Assembly: GCA_041748075.1 (NCBI GenBank)
Contig: JBGTDX010000112.1
Span: 1-8,771, forward strand
Origin: JBGSYJ01 sp041748075
GTDB lineage: Bacteria > Acidobacteriota > Thermoanaerobaculia > Gp7-AA8
DNA length: 8,771 nt
Direction: 5' to 3'
Shown here: positions 1 through 5,407 of the stretch, one piece after another
Numbering within the stretch: position 1 is the stretch's first letter
Layout: each line of letters opens with the position of its first letter
Translations under genes and position numbers: made by a program
Notes under the pieces: generated by a model
Database searches by the model: none
What the model was told of the DNA's origin: nothing
What the model saw: only the letters and a program-made list of their open reading frames with translations

Positions 1-2
1 TT

Positions 3-485
3 CCGATTCCTGTAGCGTTCCACCACACCTGCTTCCTTGTTCGCGACTTGGAGGGAGCCGCGCAACAGATGGCGGATGCAGTCGGCATTGGTCCGTGGAA
101 CATCTGGACGATCACGCCGTCGGACTGCCGGGTGCGCGGACAGGTGAGCCACTTCTCGTTCCGTGTGGCGTTGGCTACCGTTGGCGGCGGGACCTACGAA
201 TTCATCACGCCTCACAGCGGTCGAAGCGTCCTCGACGAGCACCTCGAGGAGTATGGAGAGGGGTTCCACCATACCGGTCTCGTTTATCCAAGTCTGGAGG
301 CGGTACGTGAGGCCAAGGCGCACCTCCGTCGGCAGGGGCGCGAACTGGTTCAGGAGGCCAGCGCTGGGGACGTGTTCGAATTTGGGTACTTCCGTTTTCC
401 CGAGATCGGCTCGCTCGTGGAGGTCTTGTACCTCGACGCAGCAAAGTTGCCCGCGCCAGAAAACGTCATTCAACCTTCGTCGTAG
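3..485 (+). CDS. VOC-family (glyoxalase/methylmalonyl-CoA epimerase-like) protein, 5' truncated
   Basis: The frame is open from the left edge. The residues before the first possible start (TTG at 48), including FHHTCFLVRDLEGAAQQ, already form the opening beta-strand and helix of a vicinal oxygen chelate (VOC) domain, so the true start lies outside the window. The pattern is a single VOC module: an FHHT strand, a GIGPW turn typical of the epimerase/Glyoxalase_4 branch, a second FHHTGLVYP strand and a closing VEVLY strand. The His residues of the two HHT strands and the Glu of VEVLY are in the places of the metal ligands of this fold. Family members include epimerases, lyases and resistance proteins; the substrate cannot be told. 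The stop codon lies 10 bp before the attC site. It is the first, partial cassette. Confidence 0.8.
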   Translation, partial: PIPVAFHHTCFLVRDLEGAAQQMADAVGIGPWNIWTITPSDCRVRGQVSHFSFRVALATVGGGTYEFITPHSGRSVLDEHLEEYGEGFHHTGLVYPSLEAVREAKAHLRRQGRELVQEASAGDVFEFGYFRFPEIGSLVEVLYLDAAKLPAPENVIQPSS

Positions 486-495
486 GCGGTGTGCG

Positions 496-585
496 GCCTA
501 ACCATTCGCTGCACTGGACGCGCCCGCGGCGCCGCGCAACGGACACGTTAGTGGGGCGCGCCAGTGAGCTCAGGATCCGTTAGCC
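496..585 (+). repeat. attC site 1 (minority type)
   Basis: R'' is GCCTAAC (496-502) and R' is GTTAGCC (579-585). The left arm CACTGGACGCGCCC pairs with the right arm GGGCGCGCCAGTG, leaving one unpaired A in the left arm, the extrahelical base expected of attC. At 90 bp it is shorter than most others here, and its terminal loop differs from the dominant type. Confidence 0.9.
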
Positions 586-593
586 GCCACGAA

Positions 594-833
594 ATGAGAG
601 CCAGAATCATCTTTGGGATCGTGCTTATCCTCTTCGGGATCGTGGGTTCGGCCGTCGCGGTTGTGGCGATTGTCGATCCGGCTGGAACGAAGTTGGCCGA
701 CGACGGTGACCCGTTCGGAACTCCGCCTTCACGATCCTCTAGCGCTACGATTTTGGCTGTAAATATTCTCATTGTGGCCGTCGGAGTATTCCTCCTCCGC
801 CGAGAGGCAAAGCCAGCGCGCCGCGTCGGCTAA
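594..833 (+). CDS. small two-helix membrane protein, unknown function
   Basis: This protein has 79 residues and I do not recognise its family. Two strongly hydrophobic segments are visible: residues about 5-27 (IIFGIVLILFGIVGSAVAVV and on) and about 54-69 (ILAVNILIVAVGVFLL). They are separated by a polar, Gly/Asp/Pro-rich loop. The C-terminus is basic (RREAKPARR), which suggests it stays in the cytoplasm by the positive-inside rule. I chose the ATG at 594, nine bases after the attC, rather than a GTG at 564, because the GTG lies inside the recombination site. There is no clear Shine-Dalgarno sequence, so it may depend on upstream translation. The stop codon TAA is part of the R'' box of the next attC (GGCTAAC). 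Confidence 0.7.
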   Translation: MRARIIFGIVLILFGIVGSAVAVVAIVDPAGTKLADDGDPFGTPPSRSSSATILAVNILIVAVGVFLLRREAKPARRVG

Positions 834-931
834 CTAGCGGTTGCACCGGACACGAACCGCTTGTTGCTGTCTCTCCAGCTCTGTACTATTCGGCGTGCGG
901 TTCGCGCCGGTGAACCGCAGGAACGTTAGCC
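828..931 (+). repeat. attC site 2 (dominant type)
   Basis: R'' is GGCTAAC (828-834) and R' is GTTAGCC (925-931), 104 bp. The arms CACCGGACACGAACCGC and GCGGTTCGCGCCGGTG pair with one extra A in the left arm. It is one of seven near-identical copies in the window. The loop carries TGTACT where most copies have TATACT. Confidence 0.95.
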
Positions 932-943
932 GTCGCGTGGGCT

Positions 944-1110
944 GTTGCGACCGGTTGTCTTCGCGCAACGCTATGGAGTAGGCTGCTATCGGGAGCGGTT
1001 ACGATCCAATCGAAATACCGGGTTCGAGATCTTCGTCCTGGGGCGTCGATTAGCTTAGAGCTAGAATCCTGCTTCGGCAGGAGCGCCGATCTCATTATCG
1101 AACCGCTCCC
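944..1110 (+). ncRNA. candidate structured RNA filling a cassette without a clear gene
   Basis: The cassette between attC 2 and attC 3 (932-1128) has no open frame with a usable start. It holds a nested set of perfect inverted repeats. P1: GGGAGCGGTT (991-1000) with AACCGCTCCC (1101-1110), extended by CGAT (1002-1005) with ATCG (1097-1100) around a bulged A. P2: GAGATC (1026-1031) with GATCTC (1088-1093). P3: GGCG (1042-1045) with CGCC (1084-1087). P3 closes a junction with P4, TAGCT-TAG-AGCTA (1051-1063), and P5, TCCTGC-TTCG-GCAGGA (1067-1082), which carries a stable UUCG tetraloop. An upstream hairpin pairs GTTGCG (944-949) with CGCAAC (964-969). The sequence is seen directly; transcription and function are inferred. 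There is no U-tract terminator after P1. Alternative: one frame (914-1138) is open but has no ATG, GTG or TTG, so a broken small gene cannot be excluded. Confidence 0.45.
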
Positions 1111-1128
1111 ACTTTCCGTTGCTGCGCC

Positions 1129-1232
1129 GGCTAACTAGCGGTTGCACCGGACACGAACCGCGTGTTGCTGTGTCTCAAGCTCTATACTATTCGGCGTGCG
1201 GTTCGCGCCGGTGAACCGCAGGAACGTTGGGC
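1129..1232 (+). repeat. attC site 3 (dominant type)
   Basis: R'' is GGCTAAC (1129-1135) and R' is GTTGGGC (1226-1232), 104 bp. The arms are the same as in site 2, with one extrahelical A. It ends the non-coding cassette. Confidence 0.95.
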
Positions 1233-1235
1233 GTC

Positions 1236-1664
1236 ATGAGATCATCACTCGTAATTATAATCCTCGGCATACTCGCTCCTGGTCTCGTCGCCACGGAGAA
1301 TGAGTCGCGGTTTCCCAACGAGGAGCAATGGTCCGAAGAGTGCGCAGTGGTTGTCGTGGACACCCCAAGACTCGGACCTGGAATCAAAGGTCCACAGGTT
1401 CTGGAGAGGTACGACCCGATCGGTGATCTCGAAAAGTGGGGCCTCAAATGTTCCGAGGTCTTCCCCGTGTTTGAAATTGTCATAGACAGCAACGGAAACA
1501 TGGGCTGCGTGCGAATCCTAAACCTTTCGAAGGGGCGCCCCCCGAAAGGTCTTTATGCCGCCGCACATCAGAGCTTGCCGCGTTGGAAGTTCCGACCCGC
1601 TACTCGAGACGGCCATGCCATTGCAGTGTTGGTAACTCTGACGATAAATTACAAGTGTGCGTGA
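1236..1664 (+). CDS. exported protein with TonB C-terminal-like domain
   Basis: This protein has 142 residues. Residues 1-20 (Arg then a hydrophobic run, ending GLVATE) look like a Sec signal peptide or a signal anchor. Residues about 72-142 match the TonB C-terminal domain: a strand FEIVIDSNGNMGCVRIL, a helix with AAAHQSLPRWKF, the diagnostic FRPATRDG motif and a final strand ending TLTINYKCA. Proteins of this family contact outer-membrane transporters, but short versions lacking the Pro-rich periplasm-spanning linker, as here, have no established partner. Four Cys residues sit in the mature part and could form disulfides. I chose the ATG at 1236, four bases past the attC end, over a TTG inside the R' box. 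It is alone in its cassette, with no TonB-dependent receptor, ExbB or ExbD beside it. Confidence 0.75.
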   Translation: MRSSLVIIILGILAPGLVATENESRFPNEEQWSEECAVVVVDTPRLGPGIKGPQVLERYDPIGDLEKWGLKCSEVFPVFEIVIDSNGNMGCVRILNLSKGRPPKGLYAAAHQSLPRWKFRPATRDGHAIAVLVTLTINYKCA

Positions 1665-1706
1665 GAGCCACGGCTTCGCCAACCAATTCACCGAAGGCTG
1701 GTAGCC

Positions 1707-1810
1707 GCCTAACTAGCGGTTGCACCGGACACGAACCGCGTGTTGCTGTGTCTCCAGCTCTATACTATTCGGCGTGCGGTTCGCGCCGGTGAACCGCAGG
1801 AACGTTAGGG
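1707..1810 (+). repeat. attC site 4 (dominant type)
   Basis: R'' is GCCTAAC (1707-1713) and R' is GTTAGGG (1804-1810), 104 bp. The arms and the loop with TATACT match the dominant consensus. The last base of R' is G instead of Y. Confidence 0.93.
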
Positions 1811-1838
1811 CCGCGGGGATCGGTGCTTGGTTCCCTGA

Positions 1839-2021
1839 GAGGCGCGAGACGCCTTCGAGCCGGCTGCAGGAGAAGGGCCCGGTCACCGCTCTCGTGTTTC
1901 GCTCTTCGTCGGTACCATCGCGGTCGCAGGCTTCGGCACGACGCTTCGGCTTGTTCGGGTCTCGGTCGTGGGCCGGCGTCTCGCGCGTGGAGTCTGCACG
2001 TTCACTTCACCGCGTCCCTAA
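1839..2021 (+). pseudogene. remnant of a small membrane-protein gene (broken frame)
   Basis: No intact gene spans this short cassette. One frame is open from 1839 to a TAA at 2019-2021 and contains a hydrophobic stretch, SLFVGTIAVAGFGTTLRLVR, that looks like a membrane helix with a basic end. It has no upstream ATG, GTG or TTG. A neighbouring frame gives EKGPVTALVF just before it and would join smoothly if one T were added to the TTT at 1897-1899, giving a continuous helix. The TAA overlaps the R'' box of the next attC, as the stop codons of other cassette genes here do, which supports this as the true C-terminal frame. Whether this is decay or a sequencing error cannot be told. A missed start upstream is also possible. 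Confidence 0.3.
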
Positions 2022-2119
2022 CTCCACGCTCCAGCCGACTCCGCAACCGCCGCTCCGTGGTAGCATTCGTGAAACGATCTCGCCGCGGTTGCGGAGCGGC
2101 TGAGCTTCGTACGTTCGGT
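2016..2119 (+). repeat. attC site 5 (divergent type)
   Basis: R'' is CCCTAAC (2016-2022) and R' is GTTCGGT (2113-2119), 104 bp, each one base off the consensus. The arms are excellent: AGCCG-A-CTCCGCAACCGC (2033-2050) pairs with GCGGTTGCGGAGCGGCT (2085-2101), 17 base pairs with the single A2038 left unpaired. This geometry is diagnostic of attC. It splits what would otherwise look like one 1.3 kb cassette into two. Confidence 0.8.
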
Positions 2120-2140
2120 GAAAGGCGAGTTTGTTCGACG

Positions 2141-2875
2141 TCATGCCGATGCGAGCTCCCCGTACATCGCGGTAACGACAGCCTGGGCACGATCCGAGAG
2201 GTCACGCGCCCCGTCCTCGCCGAGCCCCGTGGTCGAAAGGGGTTGGCCGAATCGGACCCGGATGACCCCAGGGCGTGCGCGAAGAGAGCCGAGAGGGATC
2301 GCTTGGTGCCCGCCGTGAAAAGCCACCGGCACAAGAGGTGCCGCGGCCCTGATGGCGATGAGGCTCGCGCCAACCTTAAAGCGCAACACGTCGTCGCGGC
2401 CCGAGAGTCGGCCCTCCCCGCCCCAGGCCACGCGCTCACCTGCTTTCACGGCTTCAGCCATTTCCGTCAACAAGCGCTCCGTGCCGGTGCGGTTACCCCT
2501 GGGGACCAGCGCGATTCCGGCTCGGCGAGACGCAGCCCTCCCGAATGGAATCCACGCGTACACGTCCGCAGCCGACGCACGATCGAGGTGCTGCCACATG
2601 ATTGCGGTGAATGCAAGAACGTCGGCGAACGACGTCTCGTTGTAGACAAGAACACAGCCCGTGCCGGGGGGAGGCGGGGTGCCGCTGACTTCTATCGTGA
2701 TGCGGCAGGTCGCGAGCGCTCGCTGCGACCTCTGCATCAGTATGTCTTGCGCCTGTTTCCGGTCTCTTGCCGTCCCGAGCACGCGCAGATTCGAAAGCGG
2801 CATGCCAAGCAACCACCGCACCAGCGCACTGCTTCCTCGCCAACTCTCCATCAAAGCGCGCATGACTCCCCTCAT
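2141..2875 (-). CDS. PlsC-like 1-acylglycerol-3-phosphate acyltransferase homologue with altered HX4D motif
   Basis: This protein has 244 residues, a normal length for the PlsC/LPLAT family of membrane enzymes that move acyl chains onto lysophospholipids. Visible blocks in order: NETSFAD at 79-85 (motif I, normally NHxSxxD), WIPFGR at 108-113 (motif II region), GGEGRLSGRD at 152-161 followed by RFKVGA at 165-170 (motif III, normally FPEGTRS...FKxGA), and PLVPVAFHG at 180-188 (motif IV). The catalytic His of HX4D is Glu80, while Asp85 is kept, so acyltransfer by the usual mechanism is doubtful. The ATG at 2863 has a better Shine-Dalgarno (GAGG six bases upstream) than the one at 2875. The gene runs against the cassette direction, so it needs its own promoter. 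Confidence 0.8.
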   Translation of the reverse strand: MRGVMRALMESWRGSSALVRWLLGMPLSNLRVLGTARDRKQAQDILMQRSQRALATCRITIEVSGTPPPPGTGCVLVYNETSFADVLAFTAIMWQHLDRASAADVYAWIPFGRAASRRAGIALVPRGNRTGTERLLTEMAEAVKAGERVAWGGEGRLSGRDDVLRFKVGASLIAIRAAAPLVPVAFHGGHQAIPLGSLRARPGVIRVRFGQPLSTTGLGEDGARDLSDRAQAVVTAMYGELASA

Positions 2876-3086
2876 CCACGTGGAATTAGTGTACTAGACT
2901 GGTGTCCAAGATAACCGGAGATCCGGCACTTGTCTTCGCAGCGTGGCCAACGTATATCTCTGGTGGGCTGTGATCTGGTGATAGCTCATATGACGATCCC
3001 TTCTTGGCGGAAGATTCGTCAGTGTCTCCCAGGTCACGCCCATTTACCGAGCGAGCCGTGTTGCACTTACTTGTTGAATTCGCGTC
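2876..3086. other. gene-free segment upstream of the reverse-oriented acyltransferase
   Basis: This 211-bp stretch lies between the start of the reverse gene and attC 6. I see no convincing gene on either strand. It is the only place within the cassette where a promoter for the reverse gene could lie, but no good -35/-10 pair is evident by eye. Confidence 0.5.
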
Positions 3087-3190
3087 GCCTAACTAGCGGT
3101 TGCACCGGACACGAACCGCTCGTTGCTGTGTCTCCAGCTCTATACCATTCGGCGTGCGGTTCGCGCCGGTGAACCGCAGGAACGTTGGGC
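3087..3190 (+). repeat. attC site 6 (dominant type)
   Basis: R'' is GCCTAAC (3087-3093) and R' is GTTGGGC (3184-3190), 104 bp. The arms are the same as in the other dominant copies; the loop reads TATACC instead of TATACT. Confidence 0.95.
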
Positions 3191-3228
3191 GGCGGAATTT
3201 CGGCGGCTTGGTTGAGGTAAGAATCGGT

Positions 3229-3429
3229 ATGACGAAGCTCGAAACCATCGAACGTGAAGTCGAGAACCTCAGTCCTGAGGAACTCGCGGCGTTCCGCGCG
3301 TGGTTCGCCGAGTACGATTGGCAGGCCTGGGATCGTCAGTTCGAGCAGGATGTGGCTGCCGGGAAGCTCGATAAGTTCGCCGCAGAAGCGCTCGCGGAAC
3401 ATGAACGGGGCGAGACCAGCGAGATTTGA
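3229..3429 (+). CDS. antitoxin of a type II toxin-antitoxin pair
   Basis: This is a 66-residue, acidic, largely helical protein. Its N-terminal part (TIEREVENLSPEELAAFRAW) and middle segment (FAEYDWQAWDRQFEQDVAAG) resemble the short antitoxins paired with RelE/ParE toxins, and its C-terminus (DKFAAEALAEHERGE) would be the toxin-wrapping tail. Such antitoxins bind and block the toxin and often repress the operon, though no classical DNA-binding motif is obvious here. I chose the ATG at 3229, preceded by GAGG at 3214-3217. The stop overlaps the toxin start by four bases (TTGA), so the two are translationally coupled. The whole operon sits in one cassette between two dominant-type attC sites. 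The assignment rests mainly on the toxin next door and on size and composition. Confidence 0.8.
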   Translation: MTKLETIEREVENLSPEELAAFRAWFAEYDWQAWDRQFEQDVAAGKLDKFAAEALAEHERGETSEI

Positions 3430-3683
3430 GCCACCGCGCATCCAAACGTTTCTGGCGCCTCTTCGCGGAACTGCCGCCGGAGGTTCAGAGCCTCGCGCGC
3501 CAGAACTTCATCTTGCTCAAACAGGATCCACGTCATCCGTCGCTGCATCTCAAGCGCCTGGGAGAGTTCTGGTCCGTTCGGATCGGACTTCATTACCGAG
3601 CTGTCGGGATCAATTCGCCCACCGGTATCACGTGGTTCTGGGTTGGAAACCACGAGGAGTACGACAGGCTGTTCGGCAAGTAG
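3426..3683 (+). CDS. RelE/ParE-superfamily toxin
   Basis: This protein has 85 residues, typical for the superfamily. The pattern is two N-terminal helices (RFWRLFAELPPEVQSLARQN), then DPRHPSLHLKRL, the strand FWSVRIGLHYRAVG and the final strand WFWVGNHEEYDRLF. This is the usual order of RelE-type toxins, with the conserved SVRxGxxYRA and GxHxxYDxL elements. Members either cut mRNA on the ribosome or poison gyrase; sequence alone does not settle which. The start is a TTG that overlaps the antitoxin stop (TTGA), which fits coupled translation and low toxin output. No ATG exists near the N-terminus of the fold. The stop TAG lies five bases before the next attC. Toxin-antitoxin cassettes are common in large chromosomal integrons and are thought to stabilise the array. 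Confidence 0.88.
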   Translation: MSHRASKRFWRLFAELPPEVQSLARQNFILLKQDPRHPSLHLKRLGEFWSVRIGLHYRAVGINSPTGITWFWVGNHEEYDRLFGK

Positions 3684-3688
3684 GCGCC

Positions 3689-3789
3689 GCCCAACTAGCG
3701 GTTGCACCGGACACGAACCGCTCGTTGCTGTGTCTCCAGCTCTATACTATCGGTGCGGTTCGCGCCGGTGAACCGCAAGGACGTTATGC
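3689..3789 (+). repeat. attC site 7 (dominant type, 3-bp shorter loop)
   Basis: R'' is GCCCAAC (3689-3695) and R' is GTTATGC (3783-3789), 101 bp. The arms match the dominant type. The loop reads CTATACTATCGGTGCGG, three bases shorter than the other copies. Confidence 0.95.
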
Positions 3790-3844
3790 ATCGTGAACGT
3801 ATGCTCGAACCTTTTGAGAAACCAACGCAAGAGTCTGAGTCCGT

Positions 3845-4392
3845 ATGCACAAGCTCCGTCAAATAAAGCTGCTGCTTCTGTATCTCTTCGACAAGAGACA
3901 AAGAGATCCTCTACAGACAGTTGTATGCCGATTCTGGATTACCCCTTTTGACGTCGAGCTCAGGCACACTGTTTCGCACGCATACTTGGCTTTTGCTGGC
4001 CTTGGAAGATGGTTTTGGTCGTTCAACAACATAAATTGGAGTGGGCTATTGAACGGCTGGGCACCTTTTACACACAGCGAACTGGTTCACTATCGCCGTG
4101 CGGCAAAGCTGTTCACCACGGTTGAGGTTGGAACGACGCTGATCTGGTGGGATGACAAGATGGCCTATCTCGAGCACCGCCTGACGCAAGGCGACAAACT
4201 TTCCGCGATTGTCTATTCCAGGGGTACGTTTTTGCGGGCAAGGAGCGCATAAGCCCCGGTCTCTGCGCAGTCGGTCTGCCAGCCGTTCCTCCAATGGCAA
4301 AGCCAGGAATTGTCGAAATCTGGAGCGCCGCTGACAACTACGTTCAGCAAGCCCTCCTGCCAGCAGCCAGTACACCGACTGAATCGCTGTAG
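3845..4392 (+). pseudogene. THEM6/4HBT-type acyl-CoA thioesterase homologue, one-base frameshift
   Basis: As read, the frame from ATG 3845 stops at 4252 after 135 residues. The protein resembles the hotdog-fold thioesterases of the THEM6/4HBT branch: WITPFDVELRHTVSHAYL (the D-x-x-x-x-H region of the active-site loop and helix), GRWFW, then ELVHYRRAAKLFTTVEV and IWWDDKMAYLEHRL. Homologues are near 180 residues and continue with a strand and a Pro-rich tail. That tail is present in the next frame from about 4234 to a TAG at 4390-4392 (FAGKERISPG, then VPPMAKPGIVEIW). Adding one T to the T5 run at 4229-4233 joins the two into about 182 residues. It is either a recent frameshift or a homopolymer sequencing error. 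If intact it would hydrolyse acyl-CoA or acyl-ACP thioesters. Confidence 0.72.
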
Positions 4393-4428
4393 GATCGAGT
4401 TGGTGCCAGGTCGTGGAGGAAAACCAAC

Positions 4429-4751
4429 TTGCGAGGACTCGTCACCAGCTCCGGCTTGCTCAACCATCAAACTTTCAGTCCGACGCTGCTGCCGTTTCTC
4501 GCGTTCTTCTCTGCTTTGGTGGGCGGCGCGTTCGCATTTGCCGCCATCCAAAGGCCGGTATTCTGATCGGCGCCGTTAGCTCCGCGACTCTCATTCTGCT
4601 CGCGGGCGAACACATCCCGGTCATCACGTTAATCGCTCCTAGAAGCTTTTGCTTTGGGGACATCGGCGTTATCCACGCGGTCTCATTCATGCTGCCCATC
4701 GGTGCTCCGTTAATCGCGGGCCGAAGGTGTGCATCACAGGTGGCCGCCTAA
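4429..4751 (+). pseudogene. small multi-helix membrane protein, one-base frameshift
   Basis: Two frames together describe one hydrophobic protein of about 107 residues. From a TTG at 4429, preceded by GGAGG nine bases upstream, the first part reads LRGLVTSSGLL and then a helix LLPFLAFFSALVGGAFAFAA. It stops at 4566. The second part, from 4551, has AGILIGAVSSATLILLAG, a helix around IPVITLIAP, and VIHAVSFMLPIGAPLIAG, ending at TAA 4749-4751 inside the R'' box of the next attC. One extra A in the AAA at 4550-4552 restores one frame. I do not recognise the family; four membrane segments are likely. It follows the thioesterase by 36 bp in the same cassette, so the two may be co-transcribed. Confidence 0.5.
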
Positions 4752-4848
4752 CACGCGCTTGCAGCCGGCGCAGCCCGCGCCGGCGCTCTCGCGAGTGCGT
4801 TACCCTGCCGCGTGCGGGCTGCGCGGCTGAAGCGCAGATCCGTTAGGC
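4746..4848 (+). repeat. attC site 8 (minority type)
   Basis: R'' is GCCTAAC (4746-4752) and R' is GTTAGGC (4842-4848), 103 bp, with perfectly complementary boxes. The arms AGCCG-G-CGCAGCCCGC and GCGGGCTGCGCGGCT pair with one extra G in the left arm. Its sequence is unlike the dominant type. Confidence 0.93.
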
Positions 4849-4909
4849 ATTGGTCAGCGATGCCTAGAAGGCCTCAACCCGCTGATACTTTCAAAAAAAG
4901 GAGCTACTC

Positions 4910-5179
4910 ATGCCTAGTTACTTGCTTGTCAGACACAAAGTTAGGGACTTCAAGATTTGGAAAGTCGGCTACGACGCCCATCGGCCCAAGCGTGATGAGG
5001 CCGGCCTCACGGAGAAATACTTACTGCGGAGTGCGGACGACCCGAATGAAGTCGTTGCCCTCTTTGAGGCGGAGGATCTCAGTCGGGCGAAGGCATTTGC
5101 CACGTCAGCAGATTTACGCGAGAAGATGCAAGAACTCGGGGTGGTGGATAAACCGGACATCTACTTCCTCAACGGCTAA
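4910..5179 (+). CDS. ABM-like dimeric alpha/beta-barrel protein
   Basis: This protein has 89 residues. The order is a strand YLLVRHKVRDF, a helix FKIWKVGYDAH, a strand EKYLLRSADDPNEVVALFEAE, a helix LSRAKAFATSADLREKMQELG and a final short strand PDIYFLNG. This is the ferredoxin-like fold of the antibiotic biosynthesis monooxygenase (ABM)/dimeric alpha-beta barrel superfamily. The DPNEV(V)xLFE element and the DLREkMqxxGVVDKPDIYFL ending are typical of a widespread small subgroup with no proven substrate. An oxygenase, cyclase or heme-related role is possible but unsupported. The Shine-Dalgarno is good (AAGGAG at 4898-4903, six bases before the ATG). It is the only gene of its cassette. Confidence 0.8.
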   Translation: MPSYLLVRHKVRDFKIWKVGYDAHRPKRDEAGLTEKYLLRSADDPNEVVALFEAEDLSRAKAFATSADLREKMQELGVVDKPDIYFLNG

Positions 5180-5214
5180 TATGCATCAGACGCAGGCAAT
5201 CCCTAACCCGGGAA

Positions 5215-5236
5215 GCCGAGGAGCGGCTGCCTCGGC
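5215..5236 (+). terminator. GC-rich hairpin downstream of the ABM-like gene
   Basis: GCCGAGG (5215-5221) pairs perfectly with CCTCGGC (5230-5236) around an 8-base loop. It lies 36 bp after the stop codon. There is no T-tract after it, so an intrinsic terminator is unproven; mRNA 3'-end protection is another possibility. Confidence 0.3.
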
Positions 5237-5288
5237 GCAGTGCTGCCGCCAATAATCTGTTTCCCTGGCCGGGCTCGGTCCTGGCTGT

Positions 5289-5392
5289 GCCTAACTAGCG
5301 GTTGCACCGGACACGAACCGCGTGTTGCTGTGTCTCGAGCTCTATACTATTCGGCGTGCGGTTCGCGCCGGTGAATCGCAGGGACGTTAGCC
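5289..5392 (+). repeat. attC site 9 (dominant type)
   Basis: R'' is GCCTAAC (5289-5295) and R' is GTTAGCC (5386-5392), 104 bp. It has two small changes near R' (GTGAATCGCAGGGAC instead of GTGAACCGCAGGAAC). Confidence 0.95.
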
Positions 5393-5407
5393 GCTGAGAG
5401 GGGAGGT

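Noticed and set aside
1016..1040. GGTTCGA motif resembling a tRNA T-loop
   Set aside because: The flanking bases do not form the 5-bp T-stem, and there is no acceptor or anticodon arm around it.
914..1138. Open frame through the structured cassette (reads ...LWSRLLSGAVTIQSKYRV... to a TAG in attC 3)
   Set aside because: It has no ATG, GTG or TTG in frame after the previous stop, and a 70-codon open frame is easily found by chance in GC-rich DNA. Kept only as an alternative to the RNA reading.
1100..1140. Complementarity between the 3' arm of the structured RNA (AACCGCT) and AGCGGTT in the attC sites
   Set aside because: Only seven bases, and both are GC-rich; too short to claim an RNA-attC interaction.
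886..1501. Reverse-strand open frames ending in NVPAVHRREPHAE
   Set aside because: The shared C-terminus is simply the reverse reading of the repeated attC sequence, not a gene family.
1823..2914. Long + strand open frame (363 codons) running through the acyltransferase region
   Set aside because: It runs antisense to the PlsC-like gene, crosses attC 5, is rich in Arg/Ser/Pro of low complexity and has no family pattern. It is a GC-rich shadow frame.
5201..5288. CCCTAAC at 5201-5207 followed by a hairpin, as a possible extra attC
   Set aside because: No GTTRRRY box follows at the right distance and no R'/R''-flanked arms exist before the true attC at 5289.
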